Source of the DNA: Parietaria judaica
Taxonomy: Eukaryota; Streptophyta; Magnoliopsida; Rosales; Urticaceae
Length of the DNA: 64,000 nt
Direction: 5' to 3'
NCBI GenBank assembly: GCA_954871525.1
Contig: OX940864.1
Coordinates: 25,476,001-25,540,000 of the forward strand
Both the position numbers and the translations under genes were made by a program. Shown here piece by piece: positions 34,647 through 46,811 of the stretch (position 1 is its first letter; each line of letters starts with the position of its first letter). The notes beneath the pieces were generated by a model, which worked only from the letters and a program-made list of their open reading frames with translations, did no database searches and was not told the DNA's origin.

Positions 34647-36318
34647 ATATGCCCAGCTTGAGTCATGTCTCCTGAAAGCCAGCTAAAAAAATCATTTTTC
34701 TGACCATTGCATATTATGTTAACAAAATACAAACCGACCGATCATGATGATGAAAAATCAAGTCGACGGTCTAAAAACATTCTTCGAAAGTAGTCCCCGT
34801 TATTAATAATCAATGGACTTTTTTGTGTTGATTAATTAAACCATTGCATTCAATTCCAAACAGCTTCTAACAACTGCCTGCCATGTCTCAAACAAAATTC
34901 AATGCCAAATCACTCCTTCTCTACAAATAGTAGAGATGAGATGGCTTCTCTTTCTGTATTTGACAAAATCAACGTCATTTTTTTACTCATTTCATAGACC
35001 CAAAATTACCTCATTCGTTACTCTCGTTTGAAGAGGAAACACAGATTCGTCACTTTACTAATCGTGTTTGATCCGTAAAACTCATTTAATTGATAATGAC
35101 ATAATTTAAATAGAATAAAATAAATCTAATCCATTTATAAAGGAGACATTATATTTTCGTGGTTTATATTGATCAAACTCAAATTCACTTGAGACCACTG
35201 TAAACTATTTCGTGTCTTGTATTTACGCGATCATTTTTTGTGGTTTATATTGATGAAACTCAAATTCACTTGAAATCATTGTAAACTGTTTCGTGTCTCG
35301 TATCTACGCGATCACTTTTCGTGGTTTATATTGATCAAACTCAAATTCACTTGAGATCATTGTAAACTGTTTCGTGTCTCGTATCTACGCGAGCACTTTT
35401 GGAAGAAGATAAATATTTGATGGCAATATGAAAGGCATCATAGTGTTGGCATGCCAAAGCTAGTAAGTCGCCAAATGTAGGGCCACAAACAAGGTCAAAA
35501 CTCAAGCTAGAGAATTCAATTTAGGATAAGCCTAAGCCTAGGTTTTCCAATATTTATTTCAAATTATTGACTTCTTTGATCAGTATTATTCAGCATGAAC
35601 TGACTTCTTATGTTTTCTCGGACTTGACTTTTTTAGATCTCATTCATCATAAGAAAGCAACTTCTCAACGCGTTTTACAATCTCAAATCTCTATTCACCA
35701 AGGTTCAAAACGCAGTAGCAAATTTGATTTTTGATTAAAAGAAATTGTTTTCTTTTACTTTTTACATCGACTCTTATGTAATCTCTCAAACCGTTCCCCT
35801 TTTAAAAAATTAATGATATTATTCTTAAATATTGAGCAATTTTTTTTTTTTACGTATATCTCGTCTGTATACCAATTGATTTTGCAATATAGCTATAAAG
35901 TTGAATTGGCACTATCAGTACCGTTTTCTATAATATTATGAAAACCCTATTAATATACCTATAACGCTCTCGGTAAAGTCGTAAATTGAACTTGCGGCCA
36001 GTTTACAGACTTAAAAACTGCTACTGACCATCAAATAATACACAAAAAATAAACTTTAAATTCTTAATAATCCTCGGATCAAAGTCTTAATAATTATTAC
36101 ATTTACAGGAATTATAAGAAATAAACTAAAAACCCTATTTGCTACCAGTAATTTCAATATGATAATACTACATGCCATAATCATACAAATACAGGATGTA
36201 CATGATAATTTTTAGTTATCAGACTTAAACAGCATTAGCGATGGGGAACACGAAGAACTCCATGGTTACCAGGCTTCAATATAAAATAAAAATTAACTTT
36301 TAAAAAAGAAGAATATAT
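34647..36318. other. Intergenic downstream of TLP7-like gene
   Basis: Mostly AT-rich sequence. It includes the 81-bp tandem repeat at 35153-35400 and, at its right end, the likely 3' UTR of the minus-strand TLP7-like gene. No other gene seen. Confidence 0.5.
35153..35400. repeat. 81-bp tandem repeat, three copies
   Basis: Unit starts at gtggtttatattgatcaaac near 35159, 35240 and 35321, period 81. Copies are about 95 percent alike and contain tgtaaact.tttcgtgtct and a acgcgatcac word. The array ends sharply at ttttggaag. Confidence 0.92.
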
Positions 36319-38656
36319 CTACTCACACGCCAATTTGGTGCCGAAGCTGGTGAGGCAGATGGCAAAAGCCTGGAACGCGGACAATGGCTGTCGGAAATCC
36401 ATGGTGAATGTATCGTCACCGACTTTTCCAAACTGAAGAAGAACGAGATCTTCATCACCCTTTCCTCCGGGTTGACTTTGGTCAACCGTAGCAACAAGCT
36501 GGAAGTTCTTAACCGAAGCTACTGTGACTCGTCCATGGAAGTTCAGGCACCAGCACTGCAAATTCTCGTGCCACCTTGGTGCTTTGTTCTTCAAAACCGT
36601 GCCAATAGCAGTGGGTTCGGACTTCCAAGGGCAGTTCATCGAGCAAACCATTCTTCTCGGACCTCTTGACTTCAGGAGGTTAAACTTGTAATTTACATGA
36701 CCGACCTCAAAATTGCCAGCTGGAACTTGTGGGCTTATCTGTTTGCTTGCAAAACGGCGGCTCGATTTACTGCTCGAAGGCTTCGCACCGTTGTGCGGAG
36801 GCTGACTGTCAAATATTGTAAAATTTGTGCCGAGAAAGTCCGAGCTGCAAATATTTTGAAGTTATGATTAAAAAAGAGTAATCAGCCTAAACTTTCCATA
36901 CAGAGCCGTTTGCTCCTTGATCTATGATTTGTGGCAGCAATACCCCACTCCTGTATTATGAAGATTTGACAGATTGCCCTATATGCTACATTAAAAAATA
37001 CATACAGCACTTTGCTACATTTATAATGTAGAAAGGGGTATTGCTGCCACAAATAAAATAAATCCCGATCAGAGTGCTCTATCCCGAAAAGTGAAGATTT
37101 TACAATCAGCAGATATCAAAGCTAACTCGTCGTTTTTCTTCAATATTATCTTATTACTCGACTAGAATGGAGAACTATGCAACTATGCAACTATGCATTC
37201 TAGAAGTCTAGATGCCTGAAGTAATACCAGAGTCAAAGGGGGTAAACCGCGACCGGGGCTTTTTTAAGCCCAAAACTCGGTTTCAGAAAAGCCAGGTATA
37301 TTAAGAAACCAAGAACCGAGCCAGGACATTCAAGAGCAGATCGTCGTAAGTGTCATACCTTAACTTTCCGACATAGGCATTGCTGCCCTGCGATATGTCT
37401 TTCGCGTCGAGTGAAATTATGTATTCTGTATGGGCACCATGCCTATACCTCCGAGCAGCTAAGAGAAACTTTCCTTGATCCGTGAATGCTATAGAAGAAG
37501 AGGAAAACGAAAGAAAGTTCACCAAACATGTTTGTGCAATAAAAAAACTGATTATAAACTCAATTGCATTAAGTTGCAACCAATTCAAATTTAGAGAGAT
37601 GATCGATATTTGTGAGTCAAAATCCACCTAAGAACAACAAAATATCACTCGGAACATGATCTTCCTTCACTGCTTTGTTTTCCAGCAAAATAGAGAAATT
37701 TTTCCATGTTGATCAGCATTTACTCACATGGGGTAAGGGCTAGATAGAGGTAAAACGTTGAGGTCTTCCTGTTCCGTTTGATGAGGCACTGGTGCGGCGA
37801 TTCTCGCGGTCCTGGCTGCACTTAGCACAAACATGAATCAGTTCCCGAATCGCAGAACCGTGGCTTTTTCTTGAATGATAAATACAGGACGAATTCCTTA
37901 AAACAAATAAGCAATTAATATATTGTATGTTGCAAAACCGGAAACATTCTGTTACCAAAAACATGCCCTCATAATCTTCAGTTCTTTCTTGTTATCTCAC
38001 ACTAAACCGATTCAGATGAACACGGTTACCAAAAATAGCCCAAACGAAGACGAATTTCTAAATTAAGCTAAAAAGGGACCAATTACAGAAAGTAACCGAG
38101 TTCAATATGAGCAACGCATTGTTCGAAATCCAGATGAGTTTGATTTGCTTGTAGAATGCGTCATTGAGTAGATCATTCGTTTTTTTTTCCTTATCCATGG
38201 AAGATCAAACATAAAAGTGAAGGGGATAAAAGCGAATGATCACATTCGAGTGGCACTAGCAATGATCTACTCAATGACGCATTCTACGAGCAAATCGAGC
38301 TCCGCGACTACACCGCAATGAGGACGGACCTGTTTGAGGCAAGAAGGGAAGGTGATTTTCCCGGCAGGTCGAGAAGGCGATCGCGCGATCTCCTTGGAGA
38401 CGTCCCTCCAGCGCTTGCAGACGCAGGCGCAAGCGACGACGTTCCGGCGCTCCGGCCACTGGTCCTCGCTCGTCTCCACCAGCCGCATGATCTCGCCGAG
38501 AAGCTCCGGCAACATCGACGACCACGACGACGGGTACGACGGCGGCGCCGAGGAGTCGGCGCGCGCGAGGCGGCGCTGATCCTCATTCTCGGCCGCTTTG
38601 AGCTCCCTGAACGATTTGGAGTACTTCCGAGACCGGAAGGCTCGCCTGAGAGACAT
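36319..38656 (-). CDS. TLP7: Tubby-like F-box protein, TLP7 type
   Basis: Minus-strand exons are 38656-38330, 37815-37728, 37488-37359 and 36844-36319. All phases fit and the introns have GT/AG, giving 356 residues from ATG to TAG. The N-terminus is Arg-rich ([19 protein letters not shown]), and residues 45-90 are an F-box ([20 protein letters not shown], then [21 protein letters not shown]) that should contact SKP1. The tubby domain follows, with [102 protein letters not shown] and the C-terminal FGTKLACE. The order and wording match Arabidopsis TLP7 closely. TLPs tether to phosphoinositide membranes and can act in SCF complexes. The linker after GPRRM is about 15 residues, shorter than I recall for TLP7. 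Intron 3 holds a MITE and intron 1 a hairpin. Confidence 0.92.
36928..37053. mobile_element. Small MITE in TLP7-like intron 3
   Basis: Perfect 19-bp inverted repeats (TTTGTGGCAGCAATACCCC and its inverse) bound 126 bp of intron. A duplication beyond the ends was not resolved. It leaves both splice sites untouched. Confidence 0.7.
38142..38296. repeat. 36-bp inverted repeat in TLP7-like intron 1
   Basis: Arms 38142-38177 and 38261-38296 are inverted copies with one mismatch (core AATGCGTCATTGAGTAGATC) around an 83-bp spacer. One arm lies only about 33 bases beyond the 5' splice site of intron 1, so the transcript could form a strong hairpin there. Confidence 0.85.
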
Positions 38657-38668
38657 CGTCGAGGCTTT

Positions 38669-38686
38669 CTAGGGTTTCACTGCCAT
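38669..38686 (-). promoter_or_regulatory. Five-codon upstream ORF with telo-box in TLP7-like leader
   Basis: Twelve bases before the main ATG, the leader contains ATG followed by four codons and TAG. The stop overlaps AAACCCTAG, a telo-box-type word. If the transcript includes it, it could lower translation of the main frame. Confidence 0.45.
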
Positions 38687-39371
38687 TGAAGAAGAGCAAG
38701 AGAGAGAGGAATTCGGAGCTTAAAGAGAGAGAGAAAAAAAGAAGGGTCAAATTTACAGTCACTGGGCTGTGAGATATGGACGAGAACAGACCAGTTGTTT
38801 TTGATTGTCAGATTAGAATTTCCGACAAAGCTTGTGGTGTTTGACCGGTCCTAGAATCACCATATTTCTACTTTAAGAGCTGCACAACACATGGTCGCGA
38901 TCAATCGCGACTTAATCGGCAAAAGTTGTTAAATTGTGCATCGCGACGCATCGCGGGGAAGGAGATCGCGATTGCTTGCGGCGCATCGCGATTTCAAAAG
39001 GTGTTCAAATGCTTTGTTTGCGGCAAAAGTTTTAATATATTTTCAATGTTTAATTTTATTAGTTTTTACCCGAATTTAATTATTTAAAATTATTATTTAT
39101 AATTTATTTAATTTAAAATTAATAAATATGATAAAACAAATAAATAAATATGATAAACAATATATTAAAAAAAAGTTAGATTATTCATTGTGAATATTAC
39201 AATAAGGTGGAAGAAGTTGTAAATATTCAGTGTAAATATTACAAGATGTCTCACAAAAATCTCTCTTGAAAAACCCTCCTTAGGGACATAAAACCAAGAG
39301 AGGAAAGAGCACATCATATTGGCGTTTAAATTGCGTCACTCGGGGAACCATTCGTTAAACTTTTGAGTCAT
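38687..39371. other. TLP7-like promoter side, with eroded hAT-like sequence
   Basis: The first 70 bases are GA-rich and likely 5' UTR/promoter. Around 38876-39000 repeated atcgcgac/gtcgcgat words begin after gagctgcacaacac, like the start of the hAT MITE at 52072, but the other end was not found. The rest is AT-rich and unremarkable. Confidence 0.4.
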
Positions 39372-39893
39372 AAGCTCCAGCTCGGTTGGTTCGGACCAAC
39401 TCCATCCCACGTCTCCATTTTTTACACCATTTTATGGTACATGTCACATCAAACACTACATCATCTTCATTCATACTCCATTTTTTACACCAAATTGATA
39501 TATTAATTTTATATTCAATTTTTTCTTATTTTTCTAAATACCCTAATATTTAATTAGTATCTTTCAATTATATAATTTACTTATAGAATATTAATATTAA
39601 TGTTATTTTCTTTTGGTATTAATATTCTAAAAATATTGTGTTCTTTTAAATATTAAATATAATAAAATTTTAGAGATAAATATGATATAATTTTACAAAT
39701 TAGTGCAAATATGTAAATATTACATATTTACGGGGACTAAAAAAAATTGGTGTCAATGAATAATGTCACGCCATATAATGGCATGACACTGTTCACCCAC
39801 ACCATTTTGCTGTCAGATATAGCGTACAAATGGAGTTGATTGGTCTACTGCAAACGAGTGTTTGCAGTACAAATGCAGTTGCTCTTACACTAC
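39372..39893. mobile_element. Probable hAT-type MITE
   Basis: It shares internal blocks with 31918-32750 (tgtcacatcaaacactac; gtcacgcc...ggcatgac hairpin before the right end, then ctgcaaacgagtgtttgcag). The outer ends are loosely inverted (aagctccagctc and gcagttgctctt). No clear target duplication. Confidence 0.45.
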
Positions 39894-41779
39894 TCCACGA
39901 GTCGGGTAAGTACTCGGGTACCGACCCACTAGACACGGTACGATAAGATGTAAATGAGTTTAAATTTGACTTAAAATAAATTGAAATTTATTTTATTTTA
40001 TTTTATTTTATTAAATAATTGATGAACATGAAACGAGTGTTAATAAGATGAAATTAAAGTATAAAATAGGTATTCTACCCTTTATGTTACTGGTTGTTTT
40101 AAAATTGATTATTTGTGAAGACTATGTTTTTTTTTATTATTTTATGAATTATATTGTTGAGTAGATGAAAATATATTATTTTAAATGAGTTTTAAGAAAA
40201 ACTATGTTATTTAGTAATAGAAATTAAGTATAGGTTTAAAGTAATTAAATTATATTTATTAAAATACTAATATCAATTAAACGAGTTAAGTGGATTACAT
40301 TCTACTAACATGGTTAATAAATAGGATGAGTCTAATTCAAATGTTTTTACGGTAGGAAATGCCCGGATCGGGATTTAGGTTCATTGGGCATTCCGGGTCT
40401 GACCCGATTACATTAAGGGTGACGGGCCCACTCGGGCCCGTAAATTAATTATGAGTAGTTTAATTAATTATTAGAAGTAATTAATAATGACATAATGGGC
40501 TTAGCCCATTTTAATGGGCCAAAGCCATTAGATCATTAATTCATGTGAGCTATAAATATCACACTTAAGCTCATAATTAACCAATTCAAGCCAAAACGCT
40601 AGAGTTAATTTTGAATTCTCTCTAGCCCCAATAGCCGACTTCGCATAGCCTCTCAGTGCCTCGATTGGTTCGTCCTCCAATCACCGAGAATGACCTAGCA
40701 GTTTGACAAGGTAATTTCCAGTCGCATTGACGTTTCTTGCAGCGACGTGGTGGACAAATTAGAGGCTCTGCACTTGTGGAGCTGTGATCCGAATCCCGAA
40801 GGAATCCGACCACACGCAATCCGAGACAAAATTAGGTCAAAATTCTATAGTTGGCAAAAGTACCTTAAGTATGGTAAAGTATCAAAACTAACTCTCTTTG
40901 TTTTTGAAATTAATCTATATCTTTGTTTCGATGAAATCTTCATCAAAAATCCCAACACAAACATGATTCGTAAACGAGACGAGTTATTAATTATATTGGT
41001 TATCCATCTTAGAGATATTTGCAACATAAATTTTGAAAGTTATTCAAATACCGGCGGTATATCCTCAAAAGTTGTTCCAAATCGTATATATATTTATGTT
41101 TAGGGGTTTTGTCCAAATTTTCGTTGAAGTCGAACGATAACAGTTGTGAGAAATTTGCATTTAAACAGAATTAAGTAAGGCGAGTTGAATCATAAAATGA
41201 CATATGAAAATTCAAATTTAAAGAGTTTTTGAACTTTTTTAAAGAAAGGTTTAGACAATGCCACTCCAATTTAAATAATAAATAGTATTGGGAACTTATG
41301 CTGCAAACATTCTTTATTATCATGATTTTAGCTATTTTTCTAAATTAAATTTCGTACTTTAAAAAGCGATTTCTTTGACAGGTAAATATTATTAAAAAAA
41401 AATCATCAAAGGGTCTATAAGAAGGGAGTTTTTGCTGTCCATTCTATTGATTAAGATGTTTACCTATGATGTGACATTTCATATTAATATAATTCGGGTT
41501 ATTCTATTTGTATTGGGCTTGGCAAATTATATTATAGCTCTTCTATCAAAATATCTCTGAAAGTATTAATACAATATAATCCATAAGTTGTTTATTTAAG
41601 CTTGCATAATAAGCACTTGTCACGTAGTGAGATTTGCAACACATGATGCAATTTGCTATATTTTCATCTAAAGTCTAAGAAATTAATAAATGAAAACACT
41701 GAAGTTGTATATAATTAGTCTGATATTCATTAAAGCTAATATACAATCTCTCAAGTGGTTGAATGAAACTAATATATTA
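39894..41779. other. Intergenic, LTR-like segment at about 40340-40760
   Basis: About 40340-40760 has an LTR-like layout: inverted GC words (gggcccactcgggccc), a TATAAATATC box near 40551 and a leader similar to 30430-30500. No internal retrotransposon part is attached. The 118-codon frame at 40747-41103 has no recognisable domain and AT-driven composition. The remainder is AT-rich without features. Confidence 0.35.
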
Positions 41780-41788
41780 TTAAAAAAA

Positions 41789-42759
41789 GGGTAAACTGCG
41801 GCTAATGTACTCAATATTTGATTTTCTGCGGATTATGTACCCAATGTTTATTTTTGGCGGCTAATGTACTCAATGTTTGATCCGTTAAATATTTTTGGGT
41901 TTTCCGTCAGTTGACCGTTAGAGAGTTATATGTACACTTTTCGTATTTTTGACATAACTCACTCATTTTTTGTCCAAATTTTATGCACGACCTATGGTTG
42001 GAAAGATAAGAGATAGATCTACAACTTTAATGTTTTAAGTTTTGTAAAATCAGTTTTAAAAAAATACGAAATTTCAAGTACAACGTAAAACTGGACATTA
42101 GTTTAATGCAAAATATTTGTTTCGAGCAAATTTAAATATACTTAATGACTTTTTATAATGAAACATAAAAGTAAAAAGTTGTAGATAAATATTTTATCTT
42201 TCCAACGGATGTTTATTTATAAATTTTGGATAAAAAATGAGTGAGTTATGCCAAAAATATGAAATATTATTTCACATCACATCTTTTATATTTTTGGCAT
42301 AACTCACTCATTTTTTGTCCAAAATTTATAAATAAACAACCGTTGGAAAGATAAAAAATTTATCTACAACTTTTTAGTTTTACGTTTCATCATAAAAAGT
42401 CATTAAGTATATTAAAATTTGCTCGAAACAAATATTTTGCATTAAACTAATGTCCAGTTTTACGTTGTACTTGAAATTTCGTATTTTTCTAAAACTGATT
42501 TTACAAAACTTAAAACATTAAAGTTGTAGATCTATCTCTTATCTTTCCAACCATATGTCGTGCATAAAATTTGGACAAAAAATGAGTGATTTATGTCAAA
42601 AATACGAAAAGTGTACATATAACTCTCTAACGGTCAACTGACGGAAAACCCAAAAATATATGACGGATAAAACATTGGGTACATTAGCCGCCAAAAATAA
42701 ACATTGGGTATATAATCCGCAGAAAATCAAACATTGGGTACATTAGCCGCAGTTTACCC
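41789..42759. mobile_element. Foldback Mutator-like element, about 480-bp arms
   Basis: GGGTAAACTGCGGC at the left is inverted at the right (GCCGCAGTTTACCC). The arms 41789-42268 and about 42285-42759 are near-identical inverted copies with a centre of about 16 bp. The flanks are an exact 9-bp duplication ttaaaaaaa (41780-41788 and 42760-42768), typical of Mutator-like elements. There is no coding capacity. The half element at 13171 belongs to the same family. Confidence 0.92.
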
Positions 42760-42768
42760 TTAAAAAAA

Positions 42769-44125
42769 TGAAAAAGAGTTATGCTAAATTTGGAAAGAAG
42801 GTGTGATATGTTGTGAAGTGAAGAGGATCCAAATGAGCGGTCGCGAGTGGCGGCGGTCAAGGCGCCTGTGGCTTCGATGCTTCACTCTCCACCTAACAAA
42901 AGCAAAGTACAACATTAATATTATGCACACAAACATTTTGTTGCATTTTACTCTTCTATTATTTTGGCCTTAGTTTTGGAAAATATTTGATAAATATGTA
43001 ATCTCGGAAAGGGTGCGTTTTTTTAAGTGACACTATTGACGAAGATTACCAGAAATGGTACAAGTTTTATTTATGTTATCAATTTTTAATACTAGTTTAA
43101 AATGAGTATTTTGAGGTGAAAACCCATGAACTAGTATTTATTAAGTTTAATATTAGTTTAGAAATATGTAATTTGAGATAAAACTCAAAAAGTGGTATAT
43201 ACCGGTCCGGTTTATAGTAATGATCGAGTTAATGTTTATGTTGACTATTTTTGTGAATCAAGTGTGCTTTTGCCTTATATGCAATTGTGATGGTCTTATC
43301 CTAGGTATGAGTACGTAGTTGTGTTCCATCCTTTTTGGCTTATAGGACTTGACTTGTCCTCTTCCATCAAGAGATATTTGCAAGGTGGACTCTTTTACCC
43401 CTTTGTTTTTTAATGTTAAGCGTTGAAACAAGGAAATAGAAGGAAAAAGAAAGGTCCTCTCTTTATCATCCTTTGGCTTCATCAGCTATGGAGTATTTCA
43501 CAAAAATACAACTTCAAACACTTTGGAAAAAAAAAACTTTGGTGAAGTTGAACGTCAACCACATGAGCCGGTAGCTGAAAGGAGTTCAACGTGACGTCCC
43601 GCAAGTGGAGCTTGCACCCCGGATCATTCAGAAGATGACGAATGGCTTCACTTAACCCGTTATAACATTAAGGGGAGACTTTTTATGTTTATTTGATATG
43701 AAATATTCATTTTGTAACAATCATTTTGTAATCTTTGTTTGATCAATCTCAGCGAGTGCTCCCCATAGTGATTATCCAACATGGGATTTTGCGAATTAGG
43801 TTAACAAAAACTCTCGTCTTCTGTTTATATATGTTTCATTTCATGTTCTAAAATATCATATAACATAAACTATGAAAATCTAACTTTACAAGTAACATAA
43901 AAATAATGAAAAAAATGTTTCAACGAGTATCTTTAGTATCGGCTACGGAAAAATTGTTGAAAAGAAGCGGAACGCAACGTCTTAATATCTTTGAATATCA
44001 TCTGCAATATGCTTCCCTCCACAAAACGAAGACCAATAAATCATGGGACTCGTCGACCTTTAAATCCATTATAATCAAGAGCAAGGTACGACAAAAAGTC
44101 TTTTATACATAAAACTAGATTCATA

Positions 44126-44176
<51 letters not shown>

Positions 44177-45587
44177 TATCATGAAGATCGAACATCAATT
44201 TCAGATTACAACAACAACCAAGAGAAGATTTTGTAAAAAATTCATTCAAGTGTTCTAACAAATTTTCCTATTGGTTTTCACTCCGCAGACTAACCTAGAG
44301 AACTCCAACCACACCTTCACCGATCAAAAAATACATCTACAAGTTAGGAACGATTTGTCAAAATTTAATGACAATCCAATCTTGGATAATTGTGCTATGT
44401 CGATTTTCTTGAGAGACATCACAAGAGTCCGAGAACCATAAATTCATGTTTTTTCTTTTTTCTCGTTTGCTCGCTTGTCTTTTGTTCTCTTTGTGGGACA
44501 TATATGATAAATATGCCTTATAATTTAGATGCTAGTGCCACTTGTATAAGATTTTTAATTATTTCGTTTAAAGAATAGTTTTTATCAATGAAAATCTTGT
44601 TCAGTTATTACTTTGAATATAATGAATGTTTCATCCTTAGTTGTTATGTGTTTGCAATTGTGTTATGTTATCACATTAGGTCTATGTGAGGAGGTTTAAC
44701 ATCACAATTTAACAACTAATGTGGGAACTTCTAATTGCGAAAAACTATTGATAAACTAAATCACAACTAATGTGATTGCTAGTGGGAACTTCTAATTGCG
44801 AAAAACTATTGATAAACTAAATCACAACTAATGTGATGATCTAATACCATATCATGGTGCTGGTCCTCACTGTTGAGTCTTATCAGGTATGAAGAGTCTT
44901 CATACTTGACAGGACTAGACTTTAATCGGAAATAATCAATCCGCCAATGATGACAAGTAGATAAAGTCGTAATGATGATCAAATGGAATAGGTTCATGTC
45001 CTGATGTATGATGAGCTTGTAAGGTTCAACTTATATGATCTTTGATTTAATCGTTAAAGTTTACGAACCTGCTCCCAACACTTTTATAAAGGATAAGACG
45101 GTTGACCGTGATAAACTGCATGAATACAGATTTGGATAATAACTTTATGATTTCCTTATTGTGATTTATGGGAAGCTAATAAGTATTCATCCGGAGCTTA
45201 ACGGCTTCATAAGTTGTTAAGTGAGTAATTTGCAATAATCACGGAATAAGGTAGTGTCGTCTAAAAGGTATATGGGGATCACCTTTATAAGATGAGAATC
45301 ATAATAATACGAAACCTTGGATTCTGATAATCTGATTGTATCAATGGACTCCTGAGTCAGGAAGATATATTCAATACGTACTAAAGAGTTCAGCTTCGAT
45401 GTAGTGGAATGTAATCAAAGTTGGTGAAAGTTCTTCGCTTTCACCGTAGCTTAAGTACGCATGTCAATTTGTTTCCTTTGTAGCTCCATAAGAACGACAC
45501 CACAAATTATCATGTTTATTAAACATAGAATAGATCCAATTAGGAATAATTCATGATTGTTATCCTGAAATCACTTATTACTCTAAT
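42769..45587. other. Intergenic, small repeats, no gene
   Basis: Nothing coding can be supported. There is a GC-rich patch at 42835-42890, a stretch at 43540-43750 ending near ggggagac that could be retrotransposon debris, the (ATC)n run and a direct duplication of about 60 bp (ctaattgcgaaaaactattg inside) at about 44725-44835. Confidence 0.4.
44124..44175. repeat. (ATC)n microsatellite
   Basis: Seventeen or so uninterrupted ATC/CAT triplets. Confidence 0.92.
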
Positions 45588-45595
45588 AGTGCAAG

Positions 45596-46496
45596 CATGG
45601 TTTTAAATATCGAGGAAAGCCGACGATATATCGACGACATACCTCTAAATGAAGACATGCGATACGATATTCGGAAAAAATCGCTGTCGTTTTCGAATAT
45701 ATCGCGATATATCGTTCGACCTTCCGCGTTGATGTCGTTTTTCGTCGCAGGCCAAAAAGGACGAATTTCGCGTCAAATTTCGCAAAAATCCCTAAGTTCA
45801 GAAGCTTCAACTGCTTGTGACCATTGTTGAACTGCAAAGAAAGCTCGCACAAAGAAGAAAGAAAAAAGGAAGGAGAAGAAGTGCACGTTTTTCGAGACCA
45901 TTAATAATCTAATATAAATATTAATATTAAATAAAGTGAGTCTACTCACTACTCTAGTACCTAAAAGCAGGGACATGCGCAGGTTTTTGGAATTTGGAAT
46001 GATTAATAATTTTAATTGAGGCATAAATACTTATTTTTATATTTTTTTTCTATTCACTTTTATATCTTATATTTATTCAATATTAACCACTCATCTATTT
46101 TTTATTTAATTTTTTTAACATTTTAACCTTCTAATTTTAAATTTATTATATATATATATATTATTTTCCTCTCTTCAAATAAATATATATTATTAAACCC
46201 TCTAAATATTATTTAAAGCGTTATTAGAGATTTATGAGCCCAAATGATTGGCCTTTAAAATAATTTTTTTGAAATAGAAACTATTTACAAATCCTGCCTA
46301 AATAATCAAAAATATTTTCTGAGATATCTGTCGATATTTTGATCGGCAAGCGATATATCCGTTAAATTTATGCGATATTATCGGCAAGCGATATATCCAT
46401 TTCTTCGGATTTATCCATCGGCATGCTCATCGGCAAGCGATATATCCGTAAAATGGAGAGTGCGAAACGACATCGATATCGATATTTAAAACCATG
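45596..46496. mobile_element. hAT element with perfect 17-bp ends and GATATAT repeats
   Basis: CATGGTTTTAAATATCG at the left is exactly inverted at the right. The flanks gtgcaag and gtgcaaag are an 8-bp duplication that has lost one A on the left. Subterminal zones carry cgatatatcg words in both orientations (45620-45720 and 46320-46490). The interior is AT-rich non-coding. Confidence 0.87.
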
Positions 46497-46802
46497 GTGC
46501 AAAGGTACCAAAGTTTTGCTCAAATACTAAAACCTGAAAAAGATGATTGAATTTATTTATTGGACATCCCTAAGGGTGTGGGAAATTAAATTCTGAAGAC
46601 TTTATCTTTTTGAATCGTGTTATTTCCGATGCACGATTTAGGATTTATGGGCATAATCGTCTAGAACGCCGAATGCGTCGCCGATACCGTCAGTAAGTCA
46701 CCTACACGTCAAGAGATGAGAGCACCGAGTGCATCGTCGATATTGCCGAGTACATCTTAGACACATAACGTTTACTTTTGCTTAGTGACATGTACTTTTA
46801 GT
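46497..46802. other. Short intergenic stretch between transposons
   Basis: About 300 bases between the hAT element and the next foldback element; the cgtcg-containing words near 46680-46740 have no recognised role. No gene. Confidence 0.4.
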
Positions 46803-46811
46803 TATAAAAAA

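Noticed and set aside
40747..41103. 118-codon ORF on the plus strand
   Set aside because: AT-driven composition, no domain, follows an LTR-like leader; no splice or promoter context.
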